A stretch of 64,000 nucleotides of DNA from Natronococcus amylolyticus DSM 10524 (GTDB lineage: Archaea > Halobacteriota > Halobacteria > Halobacteriales > Natrialbaceae). Position numbers and translations under genes: made by a program. The stretch covers positions 17,763 to 81,762 of the forward strand of contig NZ_AOIB01000036.1 of the NCBI RefSeq assembly GCF_000337675.1, written 5' to 3'. Numbering within the stretch: the stretch's first letter is position 1; each line of letters opens with the position of its first letter. Below, one piece after another: positions 25,760 to 35,780 of this stretch. The notes beneath the pieces were generated by a model. The model was given only the letters and a program-made list of their open reading frames with translations. It had not been told where the DNA came from and ran no database searches.

Positions 25760-26764
25760 TTAGGAAGAGGTATTATACGTTCGTCCTCGGTTTTCGCCGT
25801 TAGCAACAACAAGGTTGTAGTGCTGCATCTTCTTCAGATAGTACCGCATCATTCGTCTTGTCTTCGGCTCATCAGCCCGATCCCGATAGGATTCATACAG
25901 TCGACCAGCCGAAATCTCTCCCTCCTCGGTCAGAATATCATAGAGTATCCGTTGATCCTCTGTAAGTTTCTCTACGTTTTTCTGCTTGATTTCCGTTTTC
26001 GCTTCCGGTACTGCTTCATCAATATACTCGTCCGAAATAGCCCGCTCATTGTCTTGTGAAGCCAGTCGTGCAGCTCTCCGAAGCACTCCTATTGCAACGC
26101 GAGAATCGCCTTTAGACGCGACAGCAATGCGCTCTAACTGATCACGAGTGACTGTATCTGGTTCCAACCCCCAGTGCACTCTGTCTTCAAGTATGGATAC
26201 GATCTCACCGCTCCGGTACGGTTTGTAATGGATGCGTGTTATTGTCTGTAAACGGCTTTTGAGACGGGTATCCAACCGAGAGAACAGATCTGCCTCTTGA
26301 TTCGCTATGAGAACCATTTCGATGTTTGGTGTGCGGTATATGTTGTAGAGTACGTCGGTGGTTTCGAGTTGATCTGCTTCGTCAAGAACGACTATGTAGG
26401 GTGGGCCGTCGTAGTTGTGTAGTCGGTCACGGAGTTTGTCGGTGGGTGTGGATTGGCGGTGGATGTCGAGTGTTTGGTCAATGCCTTCGAGGATGCGGTA
26501 GAGGGTTTGGAACTGGGTGTGGTCTTTCCAGCAGTTGACGTATTGTGTGTTGAGGTCGATTACGTTTTCGTGGAGTTGGTTGAGGATGTATTGTGTAGTG
26601 CAGGTTTTTCCGACGCCTGGGGGTCCATGTAGGAGGGTGGTTTCTCCTGGTTCGCCGTTAGTGAGTGGTTTGAGGGCGGCGGAGAGTGTGGTGAGTTCGT
26701 TATCGCGGTGAACGAGGTCTTTGGGTACGAATTCGGTTTGGAGGACTCGTGCGTCTGTTATCAT
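25760..26764 (-). CDS. Orc1/Cdc6-family AAA+ ATPase
   Basis: A 334-residue initiator-type ATPase. Walker A is GPPGVGKT (47-54), Walker B is IVVLDEAD (124-131), sensor 1 is IANQ (153-156), and a sensor-2-like GDSRVAIGVLRRA follows. The last 80 residues form a winged helix (LTEDQRILYDIL...RRMMRYYLKKMQHYNLV). It resembles accessory or plasmid Orc/Cdc6 proteins and may define an extra replicon or an integrated element. Base use is split: the 5' half is GT-rich, the 3' half more mixed. Confidence 0.85.
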   Translation of the reverse strand: MITDARVLQTEFVPKDLVHRDNELTTLSAALKPLTNGEPGETTLLHGPPGVGKTCTTQYILNQLHENVIDLNTQYVNCWKDHTQFQTLYRILEGIDQTLDIHRQSTPTDKLRDRLHNYDGPPYIVVLDEADQLETTDVLYNIYRTPNIEMVLIANQEADLFSRLDTRLKSRLQTITRIHYKPYRSGEIVSILEDRVHWGLEPDTVTRDQLERIAVASKGDSRVAIGVLRRAARLASQDNERAISDEYIDEAVPEAKTEIKQKNVEKLTEDQRILYDILTEEGEISAGRLYESYRDRADEPKTRRMMRYYLKKMQHYNLVVANGENRGRTYNTSS

Positions 26765-26919
26765 AACGCATACTTCAACAGCATCCTAAATAAGTGGAAG
26801 TGGTGAATTTCCGCTTTTCCGATTCAGTTATTAGTACTCCGTAGTCCGGTTTCTTCATTGAGAAAGTTATCTGAAACTCGCTTTACGTAGAGAGAATCCG
26901 TAGAACGATACGATAGGGA
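26765..26919. other. AT-rich spacer upstream of the Orc1/Cdc6 gene
   Basis: No gene is visible. Such spacers next to orc genes often carry origin repeats, but I cannot recognise a repeated origin-recognition-box motif here by eye. Confidence 0.3.
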
Positions 26920-27015
26920 TCAGATTAATCCGAGCCCATTGACGATAATGAACAGAGAAATAACAATCCCGAGTATCCCTGCTATACGGCCCAGTTGAGC
27001 TTTAGTCAGGTTCAT
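26920..27015 (-). CDS. Very small single-helix membrane peptide, 31 residues
   Basis: An open frame MNLTKAQLGRIAGILG...NGLGLI followed by TGA. It has one clean hydrophobic helix (about 11-31) after a short polar N-terminus. An AT-rich ATATAAAT element lies upstream on the minus strand (near 27040). Size makes the call uncertain. Confidence 0.4.
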   Translation of the reverse strand: MNLTKAQLGRIAGILGIVISLFIIVNGLGLI

Positions 27016-27144
27016 ATTTATACTGTCGTTCGGCAGACATATAAATCTACTCGGTTTGGAGCCGTTCAGTGCGCACTCTATACGTAACGTGCGACCAATT
27101 TGGATTCACATTCCAGACGATATACTACCAACTACTACCAGCAG

Positions 27145-27624
27145 TCATTCATCCTTGTCTACTCTTCCTTGTTCTTCCTTTGCAGGGTCCGTAGTGGTGT
27201 ACAGCGTAGGTGCAATCGGAATAAATTCATCATCCGCATATTCTTTGTCCATTTCTTCATAACCATCTACAATAGTGTCTAACACATTGTCACGCGCATC
27301 ATCGAATCCTTTACGCGCATCTCTTAATTCGTAATGATAGTGAACTAAGCCAATATGCTCCATATTCATCAATAAATACCTTCCCCTGTTCGTCAAAATA
27401 TACGCATGTGATTTTCCCTTCTCTCCATCAACTACTTCAGTGTCAACTAGTGACAAATATTCTGCCCGTTTCAACCTTTTAGTTAATGTTCCTTGACTAA
27501 TGTCGAGTGCATCATCTAATTCGTTGAAACGAGACCCATTATATCCCATCTCACACACCATTCGTATTGACCCTTTTTTCCACAGAAACCCTCTAACATC
27601 TCCTGACATTAATCTCTGATTCAT
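27145..27624 (-). CDS. Winged-helix transcriptional regulator
   Basis: A 159-residue protein. Residues 15-95 form a winged helix: ELDDALDISQGTLTKRLKRAEYLSLV is the recognition region and HAYILTNRGRYLL the wing. The rest is an acidic alpha-helical C-terminus. It resembles haloarchaeal PadR/ArsR/HxlR-like regulators. Its targets are unknown; its neighbours are the small membrane genes and the transposase. Confidence 0.7.
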   Translation of the reverse strand: MNQRLMSGDVRGFLWKKGSIRMVCEMGYNGSRFNELDDALDISQGTLTKRLKRAEYLSLVDTEVVDGEKGKSHAYILTNRGRYLLMNMEHIGLVHYHYELRDARKGFDDARDNVLDTIVDGYEEMDKEYADDEFIPIAPTLYTTTDPAKEEQGRVDKDE

Positions 27625-27769
27625 ATTGCAACATATTAAATTCTACAGTACACTCTAATTTAGCGCACGCTCTCACCTTTTTGATTAAATACACCCATCA
27701 ACTACCCCGATTACCGGAAATCGGAAACTCCGCACTTAAATCTTAGTTTAAAACCAGAGGACATCTACC

Positions 27770-29464
27770 ATGAAACCATCAAACCACGATTCTCATCTTA
27801 ACGACCTAATCGAGCAGACAGAAGAGCGCTGCCAAGTCCGCGACCATATTTCGAAAGTAATTGCTGATCTCGAATTTTCAGACGAAATGTTCACAGACCA
27901 GCATAATGGATCTGCTTTCTACGATTTTGAGGGAATGGTACGCATATTCCTTTACAAAGAAGTTCGCGGCCTCAGCCAACGAGAAACTGCACGACACTTG
28001 GAGCAATGGCCACACATACTGATGAAATTCGGGCTGGACCGTTCTCCAAGACAAGCAACACTGTCACACACGCGCAAAAAACGTTTTTCACGCACGGACT
28101 GGCTATTCCTGCGTGATGCTGCATCTCAAATCCAGAAAATCGCGGAAGAACACGGTCTGATTCATGCTCCAAACGACTCTCCACCAATTTCACCGGACGA
28201 AATTCAGGACGGTGGGCTAACTGAGAAAGAAATTCGACGGGCCACGCAACTCGCCCGGAAACACGTATTCAAACCGTTCAGCACAGGACGTGCTGAGAAC
28301 GCAAAATACGACGATAACATTTTCTGGGAGATGCAGGCCTACTTGTCGATGGTTAGATGTGGGACTGCACAAGGCGGTCGGCGCTTTGCTCGGATGAGCA
28401 AACGAAGCGAGACACCACATGGCGACACACACGAAAGAACAATAAAGAAAATTGGTGCTCCTAATCCCCAAACCAGTCTCAAAGAATGGAGTGATGGATC
28501 AGACACGGTGAATTGGAAACGGATTCGGAAACAGTTACTTGATCCGTTCGATGACGCTATTGAACATCTCTTAGAGGAATCCACACTCAAAAACGATATT
28601 CGGGAACCAGTTAACGTCGCCATTGACATTACACCATGGCAGTTCTATCCCTCTCCATGGAAGGACAGAGACCGGGATCTTCCGAAGGAAGACTATCCAG
28701 AAATGGTTGCAGGGTTGAAGGAGAGAGGTGTTCGTGGATATGAGTTTGCGACGTTAACTGTAGTAGGAGCAAACACCCCGATTATTCTTGCTGTTGAACC
28801 AGTTAAACGTCACTCTGCATGGGAAAATGATGGCGTTGGATCAACACCAGTAGCGGATGTAGTAGAGCGGCTTCTGAATAAGGCGCAGCAGTATGTTGAG
28901 ATCAACAAGGTGATGGCAGATCGGGAGTTTGACACCCATCTTGTTCGAGATACAATTCATTGGAAAGGAATGACCTACTTGATTCCGAAGCGGTTCAGTG
29001 CCTCGAAGGATTCCGAGAACGCTGAAAAAGTCGAGCAACATCCTTACGCAGATGTGGCAGTCGAACAAGATGTTCCGCTTTCAGTTGATGGCAGAACACA
29101 TGAAGTGAATTTCATGTATGTCCCGTCAAAATCGGGTGAGGGTTCTGCACTGTTCACAACAAATGCAGATGTAACTCCGGATCGGGCACAAGGTTTGGTG
29201 GCTCAGTACCGGGACCGATGGATGATTGAGAACGAGTACAAGTCGATCAAAGCGGATTTCCTGCCGGTCACCTGCTCGAAAGACTACCGCATGCGGATGT
29301 TCTATTTTATTGCGGCTACTCTGATGTACAATCTGTGGCGGTTAACGAATCTTGTTCTTCGGGACTTGGTGGATGCGGATCTTGGTGAGTCTCCACCAAT
29401 AACAGCCGGAGAATTTGTGGAGTTGATGGCAGTTTTTGTTGAGCCGCAGAAAGAATACGGGTAA
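27770..29464 (+). mobile_element. DDE transposase of an IS4-like element
   Basis: A 564-residue transposase. The DDE triad is D286 (VAIDITPW), D384 (VMADREFD) and E487 (RWMIENEYKSIK), the last being the YREK-like region of the IS4 superfamily. An N-terminal HTH-like region (LSQRETARHLEQWPHIL) precedes a linker. The reading frame is intact. I cannot find convincing terminal inverted repeats or target duplications in about 130 bases on either side, so the element's ends are undefined. Confidence 0.8.
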
Positions 29465-29724
29465 CTGATTGTTGTTATCGCGTTCATTTTTTGAGTAGTT
29501 GCATCGCTCGTTAGCACTTCTTATTTTCGTCAACAACCAACTGTATTTTATATTAGTAAATAATTTTAAATTCGTATCTTCTCTGACCTGATTTCTCAGA
29601 TAAACAGAATTGGTTGGCGGACTGGTTTTCGTTTGTCAACCGGGTAAACTCCGAAGTTGTGATCGGCGTTTCGCCGCCGTTTTTGTATCGCGATATGCCG
29701 TTTACCACTCGATTTCTCGGAAGC
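29465..29724. other. AT-rich spacer ending the accessory island
   Basis: No gene is visible. Composition returns to the GC-rich chromosomal type at about 29640-29700, giving an approximate right edge for the island. Confidence 0.4.
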
Positions 29725-30309
29725 TTAGTCCATCGATCCAGTGTCGATGATCCGATCGAGGAGTTCGTCCTCCGAGAGCTCCTCCGCTTCGTAGGCTTCG
29801 AGCCACTCGGATTCGATGTAGAAGTCGGCGAGGCTCGTGCCACCGTGCTCGACGTCCCACTCGACGGTCGAGACGGTGCCGGTAAACTCGTCGACGTCGT
29901 CGATAGCCCCGACGAACGCCCGACCGGCGTCCTCGAGGTCGTCCTCGAGGGCCTCCTGGTCGAGGGAGTGTGCCTCCATCCGAACGGTAACCGTCTCGTC
30001 GTCACGGGTCACCTCCTTGAGCGAAATCTCGTCACTGTCGATGGTAAACGAGTCGTCCTCGAAACCGGGAATCCGGTCCTCGACTGGGTCGTCGTTTTCG
30101 TCCTCGTCGTCTTCATCGTCTTCGCCGTCCTCCTCGGAAAGTTCGTCGGTCGGTGTGTCGTCGGCGTCGTCGGAATCGTCCTCGAGTGTGTCGTCCATCT
30201 CGTCGGCGTCGTTCGGTTCGTCCGACTCCTCTCCGTCCGCGCTTCCACACCCTGCTATCGTCGTCGTGAGTGCGGCGCCGGCTCCGAGAAGGATTTTCCG
30301 TCGGTTCAT
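29725..30309 (-). CDS. Secreted acidic lipoprotein
   Basis: A 194-residue protein with an N-terminal signal MNRRKILLGAGAALTTTIAG followed by lipobox cysteine C21. Next comes a very acidic Asp/Glu-rich linker (about 25-80) typical of haloarchaeal cell-surface lipoproteins, then a small domain without a known family. The RR pair suggests Tat export. It is probably anchored outside the membrane. Confidence 0.75.
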   Translation of the reverse strand: MNRRKILLGAGAALTTTIAGCGSADGEESDEPNDADEMDDTLEDDSDDADDTPTDELSEEDGEDDEDDEDENDDPVEDRIPGFEDDSFTIDSDEISLKEVTRDDETVTVRMEAHSLDQEALEDDLEDAGRAFVGAIDDVDEFTGTVSTVEWDVEHGGTSLADFYIESEWLEAYEAEELSEDELLDRIIDTGSMD

Positions 30310-30667
30310 GGTGTCCCCTTCGTTCGAGAACGTGGTTAGTAATAGTCACATAACCGAGAAACGGGACGTTGTGGATGCCGAAACTGTCCGTGACCTACCG
30401 GCTCAGGTCGCGTTCGTTGTGGCAAACTTCGATGGGAGAGCGATAGCCGTCGGTTAGTTATCCGTTCCGCTGTCCGCGACCGGATCCCAAAAATTCTGGA
30501 TCGCTTGCCGTCCCGTCAGCCGGCGACGATCGACCGTTAGATCTGTCATAAACCGTCTGATAGGTAGCAACGAACTACTATTAGTCGAATATCCTGAACT
30601 AGTCGTATACTAACCTTACACCGTCTCACAAGCTTTAATACGGCGTCTGAGGGAGAGAATATGTTGA
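30310..30667. other. Divergent promoter region before the glycan locus
   Basis: About 358 bases between the lipoprotein and the sugar transferase. CTTTAATA at 30633-30640, 28-35 bases before ATG 30668, is a good TATA candidate. I see no gene. Confidence 0.5.
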
Positions 30668-32140
30668 ATGTTACTACGCTGGGGATATCGCGGTGCCGCA
30701 GCCACAGGGACGCTGCTGCTCGCACTCGCGGCGGGGTTCGTCGCGGGTATCCTCACCGGTGTGCCGACGACGCTCGGGGAGAGCCTTCTCGCCGCGGCAC
30801 TCGTCGGTGGGGTCGTCAGCGTCGCGTTGACCCCGCTGTACGTCTCCCGACCACGCTCGGTAACGACGGTGCTTTCGGAGAGTTGGCGACAGATCGGTAT
30901 CGCCTGCCTCGTTCTTATCTCCCTCGCGGTCACTGGCGTCCCTATCGCCCCCGCAGTTTCGACGACGCTCGTCTCTGGTACCATCCTCGCACTCGCGCTT
31001 CCTGCCTGGTACGCACACTGTCGTCGTCGTGACCGCCCCGAACGCGTCCTGATCGTCGGCGACGAGCCCACGCTGATCAAATCCTCGGTCCTCTCGCTTC
31101 CCGTTTCGCCCCTCGGCTTCCTATCACCGGTACTGACCGAGCAGTCGATCGAGATGTCGTATCCCGGTAGCTCGGTACCGGACCGACATTCCGACGACGA
31201 ACAGGTTCTTAGAACCGACGGCGGCCTCCGGACGGATGCCCAGCTCAACCGACTCGAGCTGATCGCCGGAACCAAGCGCCTCGGCGGGCTCTCGCGACTC
31301 GAGCGAGTCGTCCGGGAGCGCGACGTCGACACCGTCGTGCTCGCGTTCGCTCACGGCGACCGCGAGGAGTGTTTCGGCGTCCTGCGGACGTGCCGGGAAC
31401 AGGGCGTCGACGCGCTCGTCCATGACTCGCTCGCCGACCGTGTTCTCGAGGACGAACCCGTCGGCGACGCGTTGGTGCGCGTCGACCTCCAGCCGTGGCC
31501 GTGGTACGGACGGCTAACGAAGCGAGCGTTCGATCTGACCTTCGCAACGGTGGGACTGCTCGTACTGGCGCCGATAATTCTGCTCGTCGCGGTGGCGGTC
31601 AAACTCGACTCTCCCGGTCCCGTCCTCTACAACCAGGTCCGAACGTCGACGCTGGGGCGGACGTTTACCCTCTCGAAGTTCCGGAGTATGGTCACCGACG
31701 CCGAAAGCGACGGTGCCGAGCTGAGCGACGAGGACGCCGGCGGCGTCGATCCCCGCGTCACCGGGGTCGGTCGAGTCCTCCGGAAGACTCACCTCGACGA
31801 GATCCCACAGCTGTTTTCAATTCTCAGCGGCGAGATGAGCGTCGTCGGTCCGCGACCCGAGCGCCCCGAGATCGACCGGGAGATCGAAGCCGACGGCATC
31901 GACTGGTCGAGGCGCTGGTTCGTCAAACCGGGGCTCACCGGTATCGCACAGATCAACGATGTGACGGGGTTCGAACCCGCGAAGAAACTCGAGTACGACC
32001 TCGAGTACGTACGACGACGGTCGCTGTGGCTGGACCTCAGGCTCGTCGCCGTCCAGATCTGGTCGGTCACGGTGGACGTCGTCGACCTGTTGTCTGAACG
32101 CTTAACTAAGGACGGCGACGAAGAGTCGAGTAGCAGCTGA
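30668..32140 (+). CDS. Polyprenyl-phosphate sugar phosphotransferase (WbaP/WcaJ-like initiating enzyme)
   Basis: A 490-residue membrane protein. The N-terminal part has about four hydrophobic helices and a nucleotide-fold-like middle. From about residue 284 it has the bacterial sugar transferase domain: KRAFDLTFATVGLLVLAPII, SPGPVLYNQVR, KFRSM, LRKTHLDEIPQ, MSVVGPRPERPE and KPGLTGIAQIND. The family moves a sugar phosphate from a nucleotide sugar onto a lipid phosphate and so starts glycan assembly. It heads a large locus, and its stop overlaps the epimerase start. Confidence 0.92.
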   Translation: MLLRWGYRGAAATGTLLLALAAGFVAGILTGVPTTLGESLLAAALVGGVVSVALTPLYVSRPRSVTTVLSESWRQIGIACLVLISLAVTGVPIAPAVSTTLVSGTILALALPAWYAHCRRRDRPERVLIVGDEPTLIKSSVLSLPVSPLGFLSPVLTEQSIEMSYPGSSVPDRHSDDEQVLRTDGGLRTDAQLNRLELIAGTKRLGGLSRLERVVRERDVDTVVLAFAHGDREECFGVLRTCREQGVDALVHDSLADRVLEDEPVGDALVRVDLQPWPWYGRLTKRAFDLTFATVGLLVLAPIILLVAVAVKLDSPGPVLYNQVRTSTLGRTFTLSKFRSMVTDAESDGAELSDEDAGGVDPRVTGVGRVLRKTHLDEIPQLFSILSGEMSVVGPRPERPEIDREIEADGIDWSRRWFVKPGLTGIAQINDVTGFEPAKKLEYDLEYVRRRSLWLDLRLVAVQIWSVTVDVVDLLSERLTKDGDEESSSS

Positions 32141-33072
32141 TGTCAGGTCAACGACCGGAGCCGCCGACGGGAGAGACGATTCTGGTAACAGGTGGAGCGG
32201 GGTTTATTGGTAGTCATCTCGTCGACGCGCTCGCCGACGAGAACGACGTTCGCGTGCTCGATAGCCTCTCGAGTGGTCGCCGTGACCGCGTTCCGGAGGG
32301 CGTGACCCTCGTCGAGGGCGACCTTCGGGACGAGGACGCCGTCGCGCGAGCGACGGACGGGATCGATCTCGTCTTCCACGAGGCAGCCCTCGTCAGCGTC
32401 GAGCGGTCGGTCGACGATCCCGTGGAGAGCCACGCGGTCAACGTCGACGGGACGCTGACGCTGCTCGAGCGGGCCCGCGCCGAGGACGCCCGGGTCGTAC
32501 TGGCCTCGAGCGCGGCGATCTACGGCCACCCCGAGTACACGCCGATCGACGAGGACCACCCGGCAGAACCGAGTTCGCCGTACGGGTTGGAGAAGGCGAC
32601 CGTCGACGAGTACGCCCGGCTCTACCACGAGCTGTACGGTCTGCCGACGGTGTCGCTTCGGTACTTCAACGTTTACGGCCCGAGACAGGTCGGCGGCGAC
32701 TACAGCGCCGTTATCAGCATCTTTCTCGAGCAGGCCCGGGCCGACGAACCCATTACGATCGACGGCGACGGCGCCCAGACGCGGGACTTCGTCCACATCT
32801 CGGACGTCGTGCAGGCGAACCTGCTCGCGGCGACGACCGACGCCGTCGGCGAGTCGTTCAACGTCGGTACCGGGTCGTCGGTGACGATCCGGGAACTCGC
32901 CGAGACGATCCGCGAGGTCGTCGGCTCGGACTCGGAGATCGTTCACGGGGAGCCCCGACCCGGCGACATCGAACACAGTCAGGCAGCGATTTCGAAGATC
33001 CGAACCGAACTCGGCTACGAACCGACGGTAGGCCTCGAGGAGGGGCTCTCGCGGCTCGTGGAGAACGACTGA
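32140..33072 (+). CDS. NAD-dependent sugar epimerase/dehydratase (GalE-like)
   Basis: A 310-residue SDR protein with Rossmann motif GGAGFIG (18-24) and catalytic Y148-x3-K152 (PYGLEK), followed by RYFNVYGPRQ. The family converts UDP-sugars. It overlaps the transferase stop by one base (TGATG), so they are translationally coupled. A second epimerase at 42317-43303 is a distant relative. Confidence 0.88.
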   Translation: MSGQRPEPPTGETILVTGGAGFIGSHLVDALADENDVRVLDSLSSGRRDRVPEGVTLVEGDLRDEDAVARATDGIDLVFHEAALVSVERSVDDPVESHAVNVDGTLTLLERARAEDARVVLASSAAIYGHPEYTPIDEDHPAEPSSPYGLEKATVDEYARLYHELYGLPTVSLRYFNVYGPRQVGGDYSAVISIFLEQARADEPITIDGDGAQTRDFVHISDVVQANLLAATTDAVGESFNVGTGSSVTIRELAETIREVVGSDSEIVHGEPRPGDIEHSQAAISKIRTELGYEPTVGLEEGLSRLVEND

Positions 33073-33084
33073 GTGGATTCAGGA

Positions 33085-34215
33085 ATGTCGCTCGAACTAC
33101 CCGACGCGGATCGACCGATGCGAATCCTTCGAGTGGCACAGAAGAGCTATCCCGACGTCAACGGCGGCGGCGCCTACCACGTCCACGCGATGAGCCGGGA
33201 TCAGGCCGCGATGGGCCACGACGTTACGGTCCTGACGGTGCGACGCGACCCCGAACTCCCCCACCTCGAGAAGCGAGACGGCTACACCGTCGTTCGATAC
33301 GATCCGACGGTCAGCCCGCTGGGCAACGACCTCTCGGTCGGCGTCGCACGGTACCTGCACGACGCCCGCGGGTTCGACGTCGTCCACGCCCACTCACACC
33401 TGTACTTCTCGACGAACCTGGCGGCGCTGAAGCGTCGGCTCGGGGGGACGCCGCTGGCGATCACGAACCACGGGCTGTACTCCCAGACGGCGCCCGAACG
33501 GGTGTTCGAGTGGTATCTGAAGACTGTCGGCCGGTGGACGTTCGACCAGGCCGACGTCGCGTTCTGTTACACCGACGTCGGCGAGCGCCAGCTCCGCGAG
33601 TTCGGCGTCCAAACGCCGATCGAAGTCGTCCCGAACGGGATTGACACCGAGCGATTTCGGCCTGAGGGTCCCGAAAGCGACCTGCTCGAGTCGTCGGGAC
33701 CGATCGTGTTGTTCGTTGGTCGACTGGTCGAGGGAAAGCGACCGCAGGACGCCCTGGCGGCCGTCGAACGCATGCGTGAGACGTACCCCGACGTGACGCT
33801 GTACTTCTGCGGCGAGGGGCCGCTCCGCGAACGCCTCGAGGAGCGAGCCGCCGACCGGCTGGGCGACGGCGTCGAGTTTCTGGGCCACCTCCCCTACGAG
33901 GAGATGCCCCGCGTCTACCGGTCGGCGGACGTGCTCGTCCTCCCGAGTCGGACGGAGGGCGTCCCCAGAACCGTCCTCGAGGCGATGGCCTCGAACGTTC
34001 GCGTCGTCTGTTCGGACCTCGAGCAGGTCGCTGCGGTCGTCGGCGACGGCGGGAGCGTCGCTCCCGTCGGCGACGTCGAGGCGTTCGCCGACGGGATCGA
34101 AACGCAGCTCTCGCGCTCGAGTGCCCGGAGCGACGGTGGTCCCGGACCGGAGTACGACTGGCGGTCGACCGTCGAGCGGACCACGAGCGTGCTCCGGGAA
34201 GTCAGCCGCCGGTGA
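33085..34215 (+). CDS. Glycosyltransferase family 4
   Basis: A 376-residue retaining glycosyltransferase. N-terminal ILRVAQKSYPDVNGGGAYHVH binds the acceptor, and the C-terminal half shows FVGRLVEGKRPQDAL and the donor motif EGVPRTVLEAMA with the E-x7-E pair. ATG 33085 is chosen; GTG 33073 and ATG 33118 are in frame. It follows the epimerase directly, so it likely adds a sugar to the lipid-linked glycan. Confidence 0.85.
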   Translation: MSLELPDADRPMRILRVAQKSYPDVNGGGAYHVHAMSRDQAAMGHDVTVLTVRRDPELPHLEKRDGYTVVRYDPTVSPLGNDLSVGVARYLHDARGFDVVHAHSHLYFSTNLAALKRRLGGTPLAITNHGLYSQTAPERVFEWYLKTVGRWTFDQADVAFCYTDVGERQLREFGVQTPIEVVPNGIDTERFRPEGPESDLLESSGPIVLFVGRLVEGKRPQDALAAVERMRETYPDVTLYFCGEGPLRERLEERAADRLGDGVEFLGHLPYEEMPRVYRSADVLVLPSRTEGVPRTVLEAMASNVRVVCSDLEQVAAVVGDGGSVAPVGDVEAFADGIETQLSRSSARSDGGPGPEYDWRSTVERTTSVLREVSRR

Positions 34216-34329
34216 TTCCCCACCCTACTCGCTCACCGCTGACGCGGTTCGCTCCTCGAAGCTAAGAGCGACGAGTACCGTACGCGAGCGAACAACTAAG
34301 AGCGCATACGCTTTTCGAGGTAGTAAGGC

Positions 34330-35544
34330 GTGCATAGAAACCGGCTCGGAAGTGTTCGGGACGTCGCGTACGAACTTTGGAGTGACGGCCGCGGCTGGAT
34401 TCTGGTCGGCGTCGCCAGCGGCTGGTTTCTATCCCTGGGCGTCCGATTGATCTTTCCCGCACTCCTCCCGTCTATTCGGGAGACGTTCGACGTCAACCTG
34501 GCGGTTCTCGGGTTGCTCGTCACGGTGCTCTGGACGGCCTACGCACTCGGACAGTTCCCCGGAGGGATCGTCGGTGACCTGTTAGGCGAGGGGAACGCGC
34601 TGGTCATCAGCACCGTCTGCTCGGGAATCGCGATCGCCGCCGTCGCCGGCGCGACGACGCCGGTGATGCTGTTCGTCGCCACCGCGGTCTTCGGGTTCTC
34701 GACCGCGCTATTCGGCCCCGCGCGGTTCACGATTCTCTCGGCTATCTACGAGCGGCGGGACGGCACCGCCATCGGCCTGACGCTCTCGGCCGGCGAGGCT
34801 GGTAACGCCGCCCTCCCCGTCGTCGCCGGCGTCCTCGCGGGGGTGCTGTCCTGGCGGGTAGGTTTTGGTATCACTGTTCCGCTGTTTTTCCTCGTTGCGG
34901 TGCTGATCTTCTGGGCGATCCCCGGCCGGGTCTCGACGGCAACGGACGGCTACTCGCTGACGGTGGCGACGTTCCGGGAGGTGATCGACGGGATCGCGGA
35001 TCGACTGATCCTGCTGATTACGAGCGTCCACCTCGTGCTCTTTTTCGTTTACCAGGGGTTCACCGGGTTCTACCCGATCTACCTCGTCGAAATGAAGGGG
35101 CTATCGCCGACCGCCGCCGCGGCGTTTTTCGGCTGGTTCTTCGTCGTCGGCATCGCCGTCCAACCGGCCGCCGGAGCCGGCGGCGATCGGTTCGGCTACC
35201 GGCCCATGCTACTGATCGTCGCCGGCGTTTCGACGGTCGTGTTGCTCGCGCTTCCGTTCGCCGAGACGCTCGGCTCGCTCCTCCTGGTCACGACGGTCGC
35301 CAGCGTGCTCCTCGGGGCGACACCGCTCACTCAAACGTACCTCGTCAACGAACTTCCCTCGAGCGTCAAAGGGACTGGCCTCGGTCTCCTCCGAACGGGG
35401 TACATCGCGCTCGGGGCAACGGGACCCCTGATCATCGGGACGTTCGCGGAGTGGGGGTACTTCGACGGCGCCTTCCTCGGACTCGGGGCCATCGCCGGCG
35501 CTAGCCTTCTGCTGGCGCTACTCCTGCCGACTGCCGGCTCGTAA
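34330..35544 (+). CDS. MFS transporter
   Basis: A 404-residue permease with about twelve helices. GQFPGGIVGDLLGE fits the helix 2-3 loop, and GDRFGYRPM the matching loop of the second half. GTG 34330 gives the start; no closer ATG is suitable. Substrate unknown. It lies at the edge of the glycan genes but has no obvious role in them. Confidence 0.82.
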   Translation: MHRNRLGSVRDVAYELWSDGRGWILVGVASGWFLSLGVRLIFPALLPSIRETFDVNLAVLGLLVTVLWTAYALGQFPGGIVGDLLGEGNALVISTVCSGIAIAAVAGATTPVMLFVATAVFGFSTALFGPARFTILSAIYERRDGTAIGLTLSAGEAGNAALPVVAGVLAGVLSWRVGFGITVPLFFLVAVLIFWAIPGRVSTATDGYSLTVATFREVIDGIADRLILLITSVHLVLFFVYQGFTGFYPIYLVEMKGLSPTAAAAFFGWFFVVGIAVQPAAGAGGDRFGYRPMLLIVAGVSTVVLLALPFAETLGSLLLVTTVASVLLGATPLTQTYLVNELPSSVKGTGLGLLRTGYIALGATGPLIIGTFAEWGYFDGAFLGLGAIAGASLLLALLLPTAGS

Positions 35545-35780
35545 CCGCCGTTCCGAACGACCGATAGATTCAGCGGTATCCAATCGTATCCATCCAGATC
35601 AAACGAATCTAAAATCGACCGGGAGAAACGAATCCGGTCGCCGTGATCAGTACATACTCTGTCGCCAGTACGCCTCTCTGGACAGCTATCAGAAGAATTG
35701 ATTGCCGCTCCTTTGCTCACTCGAGCCGGACGTAACACGAGTTTCACGCAGTGTGCGGAAAGTCGACCCACCACCGGCTG

